Origin: Paracoccaceae bacterium
GTDB lineage: Bacteria > Pseudomonadota > Alphaproteobacteria > Rhodobacterales > Rhodobacteraceae
Direction: 5' to 3'
NCBI GenBank assembly: GCA_026984895.1
Contig: JALSRF010000463.1
Span: 1-7,426 of the forward strand
DNA: 7,426 nucleotides
Part shown: positions 1 to 4,459 of the stretch, one piece after another
Position numbering within the stretch: the first letter of the stretch is position 1
Layout of the letters: every line of letters starts with the position of its first letter
The notes under the pieces: generated by a model
What the model was told of the DNA's origin: nothing
Databases searched by the model: none
The model's input: the letters and a program-made list of their open reading frames with translations, nothing else
Program-made: the position numbers and the translations under genes

Positions 1-178
1 GCAGCCGCCCTCCCCCGAATGGGGCGCGATGATCGCCGAGGGGCGGCGCTTCATCCTCGACAGCTGGTGGGTCGCCACCATGCCGGGGCTGGCGATCTTC
101 ACCGTGTCACTGGCCTTCAACCTGCTGGGCGACGGCATGCGCGACGTGCTGGACCCGCGCGACGGAGGCAGCCGATGA
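1..178 (+). CDS. ABC transporter permease, DppC/OppC-like, C-terminal end only
   Basis: This is the last 58 codons of a gene that begins before the window; the reading frame starts at base 2 and ends with TGA at 176-178. The visible residues include FILDSWWVATMPGLAIFTVS and then NLLGDGMRDVLDPR. This is the final transmembrane helix and cytoplasmic tail typical of the second permease (DppC/OppC/NikC type) of peptide/nickel/opine importers, where the LGDGLRDxLDPR ending is highly conserved. The permease would sit in the inner membrane and form the translocation channel with a DppB-type partner upstream. Its EAA loop, which docks the ATPase, lies outside the window. The stop overlaps the next start (ATGA), so it is cotranscribed and probably translationally coupled with the ATPase genes. 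The family call is firm; the substrate is unknown. Confidence 0.85.
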   Translation, partial: QPPSPEWGAMIAEGRRFILDSWWVATMPGLAIFTVSLAFNLLGDGMRDVLDPRDGGSR

Positions 179-1035
179 GAGAAACCCTGCTGGACATCGA
201 GAACCTGCGCGTCACCTTCCCCACCCGGCAGGGCGACTTCCAGGCGGTGCGCGGGGTGTCCTTCACGCTGGGACGCGAGCGCCTTGGCATCGTGGGCGAA
301 AGCGGCTCGGGAAAATCCATGACCGGGCGCGCCATCTTGCGGCTGATCCGTCCGCCGGGGCGCATCGAGGCCGATCGGCTGGCTTTTCATGGGCAAGACC
401 TGCTGGCCAAATCCGAACGCGAGATGCAAAAGATCCGCGGCCAGAAGATTTCCATGGTCATGCAGGACCCGAAGTTTTCGCTGAACCCGGTGATGCGGAT
501 CGGCGAGCAGATCATGGAAATCTACCGGTTTCACACCGGCGCCGGGCGCAGTGCGGCGCGCGCGAAGGCCGTCGAAATGCTGGAAGCCGTGCAGATCCGC
601 GACCCCGAGCGGGTGATGCGCGCCTGGCCGCACGAGATGTCGGGCGGCATGGGCCAGCGCATCATGATCGCGATGATGCTGGTGACCGAGCCGGAAATCC
701 TGATCGCCGACGAACCGACCTCGGCGCTCGATGTCAGCGTGCAGACGCAGGTTCTGTCGATCATCGACCGGCTGGTGCGCGAACGCGGCATGGGGCTGAT
801 CTTCATCAGCCATGACCTGAACCTCGTGGCCAGTTTCTGCGACCGGGTGCTGATCATGTATGCCGGGCGCATCGTCGAGGTGTGCGAGGCCGGCAAGCTG
901 CACGAGGCGACGCACCCCTACACGCGCGGGTTGCTGGGCAGCCTGCCCCGGATCGACGCGCCGCAGCCCCGGCTGGAGGTGCTCAGGCGCGATCCGGCCT
1001 GGGCCGAGGCGCCAAGCGTGAGCGGGCGCAGATGA
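175..1035 (+). CDS. ABC transporter ATP-binding protein, DppD/OppD family
   Basis: A 286-residue ATPase of the peptide/nickel/opine importer family, powering uptake at the cytoplasmic face of the membrane. I chose the ATG at 175 because it overlaps the permease stop and has GGAGG at 164-168, six bases upstream; the open frame extends further upstream but only as antisense-like sequence. Visible motifs: Walker A GESGSGKS (residues 41-48), Q-loop VMQDP (Q97), ABC signature MSGGMGQR (155-162), Walker B ILIADE (175-180), D-loop SALD (183-186), switch histidine in ISHD (H213), and the HPYT element (247-250) of the oligopeptide/dipeptide C-terminal domain. The signature has Gly-Met-Gly instead of the usual Gly-Gln, as is common in this subfamily. 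It is shorter than typical DppD (about 320-330 residues), and no cysteines follow HPYT, so the Fe-S-type cysteine cluster seen in some DppD proteins is absent. A NikD-like role cannot be excluded. Confidence 0.93.
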   Translation: MRETLLDIENLRVTFPTRQGDFQAVRGVSFTLGRERLGIVGESGSGKSMTGRAILRLIRPPGRIEADRLAFHGQDLLAKSEREMQKIRGQKISMVMQDPKFSLNPVMRIGEQIMEIYRFHTGAGRSAARAKAVEMLEAVQIRDPERVMRAWPHEMSGGMGQRIMIAMMLVTEPEILIADEPTSALDVSVQTQVLSIIDRLVRERGMGLIFISHDLNLVASFCDRVLIMYAGRIVEVCEAGKLHEATHPYTRGLLGSLPRIDAPQPRLEVLRRDPAWAEAPSVSGRR

Positions 1036-1802
1036 GCCGGGTCAGCGTGGAAAACCTGAATGTCTGGTTCGGCGATGGCGCCGACCGGGTGGACGCGGTG
1101 AAGAACGCCACCTTCGAGGTGCCGAGCGGCGCAAGCTTCGGGCTGGTCGGCGAAAGCGGATCGGGCAAGTCCACGATCCTGCGCGCGATCATGGGGCTTG
1201 TCACCACCTGGTCGGGGCGGATGACGGTGGGCGCGTTCGAGCTGGGCAAGAAGCGCCCGAAAGACTTCTACAAGGACGTGCAGATGGTGTTTCAGGACCC
1301 CTATGCCTCGCTTCACCCGCGCCATTCGGTGGACCAGGTTCTGGGGGAAACCCTTTCGCTGCACGGCTTCAGGGACATCGACCAGAGGATCATGAAGCTG
1401 CTCGATGACGTCGGGCTGGGCCCGGCGTTCCGCTTCCGTTATCCGCACCAGTTGTCGGGCGGCCAGCGCCAGCGCGTTGCCATCGCACGCGCGCTTGCCC
1501 CCGAACCCAGCGTCATCCTGCTGGACGAGCCGACCTCGGCGCTGGATGTGTCGGTGCAGGCCGAAGTGCTGAACCTGCTGGCCGACCTGCGCGAAGAACA
1601 CAAGCTGACCTACATCATGGTCTCGCACAACCTCGCGGTGGTCGCGCATATGTGCGACGCGACCGCGGTGATGCAGAACGGCGAGATCGTCGAGGTGATG
1701 AGCGTCGCCGACATGCGCGCGATGAAACCGACCCACCCCTATACGCAGCACCTGCTGGACAGTTCCTTCGGCTACAGGCCGAACGCGGCCCAAAGCGCCT
1801 GA
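1032..1802 (+). CDS. ABC transporter ATP-binding protein, DppF/OppF family
   Basis: A 256-residue ATPase that would pair with the preceding one as a heterodimer. The ATG at 1032 overlaps the upstream stop (ATGA); no clear Shine-Dalgarno precedes it, so translation is probably coupled. The frame is open 50 codons further upstream, but that part overlaps the previous gene and does not resemble the family. Motifs: Walker A GESGSGKS (40-47), Q-loop FQDPYASLHPR (Q88), canonical signature LSGGQRQR (141-148), Walker B VILLDE (161-166), D-loop SALD, switch histidine in SHN (H199) and HPYT (235-238). The protein ends about 18 residues after HPYT, so it is short for OppF/DppF (usually above 300) and near NikE length. 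The adjacent nar genes are convergent or divergent to it across narR, so a shared role with nitrate respiration is not implied. Confidence 0.93.
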   Translation: MSRVSVENLNVWFGDGADRVDAVKNATFEVPSGASFGLVGESGSGKSTILRAIMGLVTTWSGRMTVGAFELGKKRPKDFYKDVQMVFQDPYASLHPRHSVDQVLGETLSLHGFRDIDQRIMKLLDDVGLGPAFRFRYPHQLSGGQRQRVAIARALAPEPSVILLDEPTSALDVSVQAEVLNLLADLREEHKLTYIMVSHNLAVVAHMCDATAVMQNGEIVEVMSVADMRAMKPTHPYTQHLLDSSFGYRPNAAQSA

Positions 1803-1808
1803 GGCTGG

Positions 1809-1873
1809 GCGCAGGCCGGCGCGGCACCCGTCTGGCCATGGCTGTTGCAGGACCCCCGGGCCCGGCCTTGCGC
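1809..1873. terminator. Imperfect inverted repeat in the convergent gap (possible terminator)
   Basis: The 81-bp gap between the convergent ATPase and regulator genes contains GCGCAGGCCGG (1809-1819) and CCGGCCTTGCGC (1862-1873). These are complementary over 11 bases with one bulged T. The 42-base loop includes smaller palindromes (GCCATGGC; CCCGGG). No U-run follows on either strand, so this is not a classical intrinsic terminator. It is simply the best candidate for structure where two transcripts meet. Confidence 0.3.
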
Positions 1874-1883
1874 GCGGTCGCCC

Positions 1884-2582
1884 TCAGCAATGCGGATCGT
1901 CGATCAGCGGGGTCGGCCTGGCCAGTTTTTCCAGCGCCGCGCGATCGGTGAGCCTGACCTTCGCACCGTCCACCTCGACCCCGTGCGGCTGCAGCGCCCT
2001 GATCGCGCGCGAAAGGTTTTCAGGTGTCATCGACAGTTTCGCCGCCAGGCGCCGTTTTTCCAGCGGCAAGGTGAACGTATCGGCCCCGCCCTCGATCCGC
2101 CAACGCTTGAGCAGGTAGTTTGCGAAACGCTCCTGGGCATTGCGCAGGCGCACGTTCTTGGCATCCTTCAGCGCGCCGCGGTAGCAATGGGCCAGTTCGT
2201 CCACCACCGCGCGGGCGAAATCGTGATCGATGCGGAAAACCTCGCGCACATCCTGCGAGGGCAGCAGAACCAGGCGGCTGCGTTCGAGCGTGCGCGCCGA
2301 CATCAGCAGCGGGGCATCCTTGAGCGAGGCCGCAACGATGAACGCCGAAACCGGATAGGCCACATACATGGTGGTCTCGCGCCCGCTCCACACGGCGTAA
2401 AGCTCGACCCCGCCGGCAACCACCACATGCAGGAAGTCCGCCGGGTCTCCCTGTTCGAAAAGCTGGGTAAAAGGTGGGAAGTTCTGCACATAGGCGCCGC
2501 GCATGAGCCGGGCGAAGTTTTCTTCCGCCATGTCCGAAAACAGGGCAATTCCCCTGACTTCTGCACAATCTTCGGGTTTCAT
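1884..2582 (-). CDS. narR: Crp/Fnr-family regulator without Fe-S cysteines, probable NarR
   Basis: A 232-residue transcription factor divergent from narK1. It has a cyclic-nucleotide-binding-like beta-roll (about residues 12-115), a long dimerisation helix (about 116-150) and a C-terminal winged helix-turn-helix (about 165-222). The recognition helix reads TPENLSRAIRAL, keeping the Glu-x-x-Ser-Arg pattern (E188, S191, R192) that FNR uses to read TTGAT half-sites. The only cysteines are C6, C133 and C232, so FNR's N-terminal cysteine cluster is missing and direct oxygen sensing by a 4Fe-4S centre is unlikely. In Paracoccus, NarR is exactly this: a cluster-less FNR relative, encoded beside narKGHJI and needed for nitrate/nitrite-dependent expression. 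Assignment to NarR therefore rests on context plus missing cysteines; DNR/NnrR-like NO sensors are the main alternative. The ATG at 2582 gives a full-length protein, though its Shine-Dalgarno (AAGG about 15 bases upstream) is poor. Confidence 0.85.
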   Translation of the reverse strand: MKPEDCAEVRGIALFSDMAEENFARLMRGAYVQNFPPFTQLFEQGDPADFLHVVVAGGVELYAVWSGRETTMYVAYPVSAFIVAASLKDAPLLMSARTLERSRLVLLPSQDVREVFRIDHDFARAVVDELAHCYRGALKDAKNVRLRNAQERFANYLLKRWRIEGGADTFTLPLEKRRLAAKLSMTPENLSRAIRALQPHGVEVDGAKVRLTDRAALEKLARPTPLIDDPHC

Positions 2583-2596
2583 CGATGCACCGGCGT

Positions 2597-2645
2597 CGCC
2601 TTGCGATTATCTCAGGTCAATCGCGCGTTGCACGGCGTTTGTCAA
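2597..2645 (-). promoter_or_regulatory. Possible narR promoter with an FNR half-site
   Basis: Reading the minus strand, GATAAT (2611-2606) matches a -10 box at 5 of 6 bases. GTGCAA (2633-2628), 16 bases upstream, is a weak -35 (3 of 6). A TTGAC half-site at 2645-2641 would be centred near -41.5 if transcription starts at about 2597. Its second half (GCCGT) does not match. The leader would be only about 15 bases. This is suggestive geometry, not a firm promoter. Confidence 0.25.
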
Positions 2646-2741
2646 ATTTCTTCCGGCCGGGGCGCGCCGGCAGGCCCGGTTTTCGTGCATGACATCGCCA
2701 ACCGGACGCGGACCGCCCCTTCCGGGTGCGGGGGCCTTGCT

Positions 2742-2855
2742 ACGCCGGGGACGCCGGGGACGCCGGGGACGCCGGGGACGCCGGGGACGCCGGGGACGCC
2801 GGGGACGCCGGGGACGCCGGGGACGCCGGGGACGCCGGGGACGCCGGGGACGCCG
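2742..2855 (+). repeat. Perfect 9-bp tandem array with G-quadruplex pattern
   Basis: The unit ACGCCGGGG is repeated 12 times without a single mismatch (2742-2849), followed by a 6-base partial copy ACGCCG. The + strand thus has twelve GGGG runs separated by 5-base ACGCC loops, which satisfies the usual four-run, loop 1-7 quadruplex rule and could give three side-by-side quadruplexes. The minus strand has matching CCCC runs (i-motif type). Because the period is three codons, each frame reads as a tripeptide repeat (Ala-Gly-Asp, Thr-Pro-Gly or Gly-Arg-Arg on the + strand). No gene convincingly uses it. Perfect identity suggests recent expansion or ongoing copy-number change by slippage. Confidence 0.97.
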
Positions 2856-2874
2856 AATCGCGATCAGGGCGATT
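2856..2874. repeat. Short inverted repeat next to the left FNR box
   Basis: AATCGC (2856-2861) and GCGATT (2869-2874) are perfect inverted arms separated by 7 bases. They directly follow the tandem array and overlap the first two bases of the left FNR-like box. It could be a regulator-binding dyad, but arms this short arise by chance. Confidence 0.4.
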
Positions 2875-2886
2875 GATATTTGTCAA
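2873..2886. promoter_or_regulatory. FNR/NarR-type box, distal site
   Basis: TTGAT-ATTT-GTCAA matches the TTGAT-N4-ATCAA consensus at 9 of 10 positions. It is centred at 2879.5, which is 114 bp upstream of the proximal box and about -155 relative to the inferred narK1 start. A class II use on either strand would put the -10 in unsuitable sequence (the GC-only array for narR, CTCTTC for narK1). It is therefore more likely an accessory or second-regulator site (FNR or NarR). Confidence 0.6.
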
Positions 2887-2921
2887 TTCCCGTCAGGACA
2901 TCTGCCTCTTCGCCAGCCGAC

Positions 2922-2936
2922 CGTTGTCCGACAACG
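2922..2936. promoter_or_regulatory. 15-bp perfect palindrome, possible GntR/FadR-type operator
   Basis: CGTTGTC-C-GACAACG is a perfect dyad with 7-base arms around one central base, lying between the two FNR-like boxes. Its core TTGTCCGACAA fits the TNGTNNNACNA pattern described for FadR-subfamily GntR operators. It does not fit the N4-spaced FNR or NnrR pattern. No GntR gene lies in the window, so the regulator, if any, is unknown. Confidence 0.4.
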
Positions 2937-2986
2937 CCCTGACAATTTTCCTATCACTTTGTTTTTTAGAGCTTTTCTTGTGTTTC

Positions 2987-3000
2987 TTGACATGGATCAA
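2987..3000 (+). promoter_or_regulatory. FNR/NarR-type box, proximal activating site of narK1
   Basis: TTGAC-ATGG-ATCAA matches the FNR consensus at 9 of 10 positions and is centred at 2993.5. A -10-like CCTAAT lies at 3022-3027, so a start near 3035 would put the box at -41.5. That is the standard class II position at which FNR-family activators contact RNA polymerase. In Paracoccus the nar promoter likewise depends on FnrP and NarR. This is the strongest regulatory call in the window. Confidence 0.8.
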
Positions 3001-3021
3001 TCCGGTTTTCCGGGCCTCCGG

Positions 3022-3035
3022 CCTAATCGCGAAAC
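3022..3035 (+). promoter_or_regulatory. narK1 -10 element and inferred start site
   Basis: CCTAAT (3022-3027) matches TATAAT at 4 of 6 bases and is placed correctly for a start near 3035 when the proximal FNR box is at -41.5. No -35 hexamer is needed at a class II FNR promoter. The leader to narK1 would be about 36 bases. The start is inferred from geometry only. Confidence 0.5.
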
Positions 3036-3058
3036 GACAACAACAGGAACGAAACCGT

Positions 3059-3064
3059 GGAGGG
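3059..3064 (+). promoter_or_regulatory. narK1 ribosome binding site
   Basis: GGAGGG, six bases before the ATG at 3071, fixes the narK1 start. An in-frame GTG at 3068 is only three bases from it and is less likely. The frame also stays open upstream through the tandem array, which this site argues against using. Confidence 0.8.
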
Positions 3065-3070
3065 CATGTG

Positions 3071-4390
3071 ATGCACGAACTGGACGGCGTAAGAAAAAGC
3101 GATCAGGTCCGAGCGCTGGGGCTGAGCACCCTGGCCTTTACGGTCTGTTTCGCGGTCTGGACGATCTTTTCGATCATCGGGGTCAGGATCAAGCAGGAAC
3201 TGGGCCTGAGCGAGACCCAGTTCGGCCTGCTGGTCGCCACCCCGGTTCTGACCGGCTCGCTCAGCCGGATTTTCCTGGGCGTGTGGACCGACCAGTTCGG
3301 CGGCCGCATCATGCTGCCGCTGCAGATGCTGATCACGGCAATCTCGGTCTGGCTGCTGGCCTCGGTGCACAGCTATGCGGTGTTCCTGATGGCGGCGCTC
3401 GGGCTGGGGCTGGCCGGCGGCTCCTTCATCATCGGCATCGCCTATGTCTCGCGCTGGTTCGAGGCCGAGCGTCAGGGCACCGCCCTGGGCATCTTCGGCG
3501 CCGGCAACGTGGGCGCGGCGGTGACCAACTTTGCCGCGCCCTTCCTGGTGCTGGCCTATGGCTGGCAGGGAACCGCGCGCATCTACGCGGTGGTTCTGGT
3601 GGCGATGGCCATCATCTTCTACCTCTTCGCCAGGGAAGACCCGGTGCGCGCGATGCAGAAGAAAACCGGGGAAAAGCCGGTTTCCGCCGCCAGGCAGCTT
3701 GAGCCGCTGAAGGATATCCAGGTCTGGCGCTTTGCCACCTATTATTTCTTCGTCTTCGGCGGCTTCGTGGCCCTCGCCAGTTTCCTGCCGCGCTACTATG
3801 TGGGCGCCTACGGCGTGCCGCTGGCCGCCGCCGGAGCCTATGCCGGCATGTATTCGCTGCCCGGCTCGATCTTTCGCGCGCTTGGCGGCTGGATGAGCGA
3901 CGTCTGGGGCGCGCGTTTCGTGATGTATCTCACCTTCATCGTGTCGCTGATCGTGCTGTTCGTGATGAGCTACCCGGAAACGACCTATATCGTCCAAGCA
4001 ATACCGCAAGCCGACGGCACACCCGCGACCATTCAATTCACCTTCGGCATCCCGCTTTACGTGTTCGTGTTCCTGACCGTGATCCTGGGCTTCATGATGA
4101 GCCTGGGCAAGGCCGCCGTCTACAAGCACATCCCGGTCTATTTTCCGCATAACGTCGGCGCGGTTGGCGGGCTTGTGGGCATGATCGGCGGGCTTGGCGG
4201 GTTTTTCCTGCCGATCGCCTTCGGCATCCTGCTGGACATCACCCATGTCTGGTCGGTCGTGTTCATGCTGATGTTCGCCCTCGTGGCGCTCAGCCTGATC
4301 TGGATGCATGTCGCCATTCGCCGGATGGAACGCAGGAAGTTCCCGGAAATCACCCGCGAGACGCACCTTTCGGACGTGCCCGCGACCTGA
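3071..4390 (+). CDS. narK1: NarK1-type nitrate transporter (nitrate/proton symporter group), MFS
   Basis: A 439-residue inner-membrane protein of the major facilitator nitrate/nitrite porter family with about twelve hydrophobic segments. It keeps the two substrate-binding arginines expected in helices 2 and 8 (R66 in LSRIFLG, R269 in SIFRALGG). It also keeps both glycine-rich nitrate signatures: GAGNVGAAVTNF (143-154) and GMIGGLGGFFLP (370-381). The MFS loop motif DQFGGR follows helix 2. Sequence style and first position in the operon match the N-terminal NarK1 half of the Paracoccus NarK fusion. That half is held to bring in nitrate with protons and start respiration before nitrite accumulates. 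The symport mechanism is inferred from that subgroup and is not visible in the sequence. First gene of the operon, behind the FNR-type promoter; a 69-bp gap with a stem-loop separates it from narK2. Confidence 0.93.
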   Translation: MHELDGVRKSDQVRALGLSTLAFTVCFAVWTIFSIIGVRIKQELGLSETQFGLLVATPVLTGSLSRIFLGVWTDQFGGRIMLPLQMLITAISVWLLASVHSYAVFLMAALGLGLAGGSFIIGIAYVSRWFEAERQGTALGIFGAGNVGAAVTNFAAPFLVLAYGWQGTARIYAVVLVAMAIIFYLFAREDPVRAMQKKTGEKPVSAARQLEPLKDIQVWRFATYYFFVFGGFVALASFLPRYYVGAYGVPLAAAGAYAGMYSLPGSIFRALGGWMSDVWGARFVMYLTFIVSLIVLFVMSYPETTYIVQAIPQADGTPATIQFTFGIPLYVFVFLTVILGFMMSLGKAAVYKHIPVYFPHNVGAVGGLVGMIGGLGGFFLPIAFGILLDITHVWSVVFMLMFALVALSLIWMHVAIRRMERRKFPEITRETHLSDVPAT

Positions 4391-4402
4391 CCCCGAAATC
4401 AG

Positions 4403-4428
4403 GGGGCGGGCCGGCAGGCGTCCGCCCC
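4403..4428 (+). other. Stem-loop between narK1 and narK2
   Basis: GGGGCGG (4403-4409) pairs perfectly with CCGCCCC (4422-4428), and G4410-T4421 can add a wobble pair, leaving a 10-base loop. It sits 12 bases after the narK1 stop and 18 bases before the narK2 Shine-Dalgarno. No U-run follows, so an mRNA stability or processing element, or partial attenuation, is more likely than full termination. Confidence 0.55.
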
Positions 4429-4446
4429 ACAGCCGACAACCACTCG

Positions 4447-4453
4447 AAGGAGA
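4447..4453 (+). promoter_or_regulatory. narK2 ribosome binding site that sets a TTG start
   Basis: AAGGAGA ends six bases before a TTG at 4460. The nearby GTG at 4456 is out of frame and no ATG or GTG lies in frame between it and residue 52, so this site supports TTG as the start. Confidence 0.75.
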
Positions 4454-4459
4454 AGTGCC

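Larger units (their letters stand above)
2583..3070. other. Divergent narR-narK1 intergenic control region
   Basis: This 488-bp stretch holds no convincing gene. From left to right it contains a possible narR promoter (2597-2645), a GC-rich palindromic patch (GGCGCGCC and CCGGCCGG, about 2653-2671), a 9-bp tandem array (2742-2855), an inverted repeat (2856-2874), an FNR-like box (2873-2886), a 15-bp palindrome (2922-2936), an AT-richer tract (about 2940-2990), a second FNR-like box (2987-3000) and the narK1 leader. Open frames crossing it are by-products of the array, whose 9-bp period keeps all six frames open. It is long for a divergent promoter region, and only its right third looks like an ordinary promoter. 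Confidence 0.8.

Noticed and set aside
918..1793. A long minus-strand frame opposite the second ATPase gene
   Set aside because: It is antisense to a protein with all ABC ATPase motifs intact, and its own translation shows no domain.
2653..2683. CCGGG...CCCGG hairpin followed by TTTT on the + strand, resembling a terminator
   Set aside because: The stem is only 5 bp with a 13-base loop, competing pairings exist, and no + strand gene ends before it (narR runs the other way).
2742..2855. CRISPR array or iteron-type plasmid origin
   Set aside because: The units are 9 bp, directly abutting, with no spacers, so it is not CRISPR. No replication initiator gene, DnaA box or adjoining AT-rich opening region was seen, so an origin is unsupported.
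1845..2876. A 343-codon + strand frame antisense to narR ending in Thr-Pro-Gly repeats
   Set aside because: It is a shadow of narR that runs on through the array. The collagen-like tail is only one of six frames of the same 9-bp repeat.
2922..2936. NnrR or FNR site
   Set aside because: The dyad has a single central base, whereas FNR and NnrR boxes have two 5-base halves separated by four bases.
2726..3070. A 115-residue N-terminal extension of NarK1 reading through the tandem array as Ala-Gly-Asp repeats from a GTG at 2726
   Set aside because: The FNR box and -10 element lie inside it, NarK1 has a good Shine-Dalgarno and family-like start at 3071, and the extension has no family match. The array's 9-bp period keeps every frame open, so this is a likely trap for automatic gene callers.
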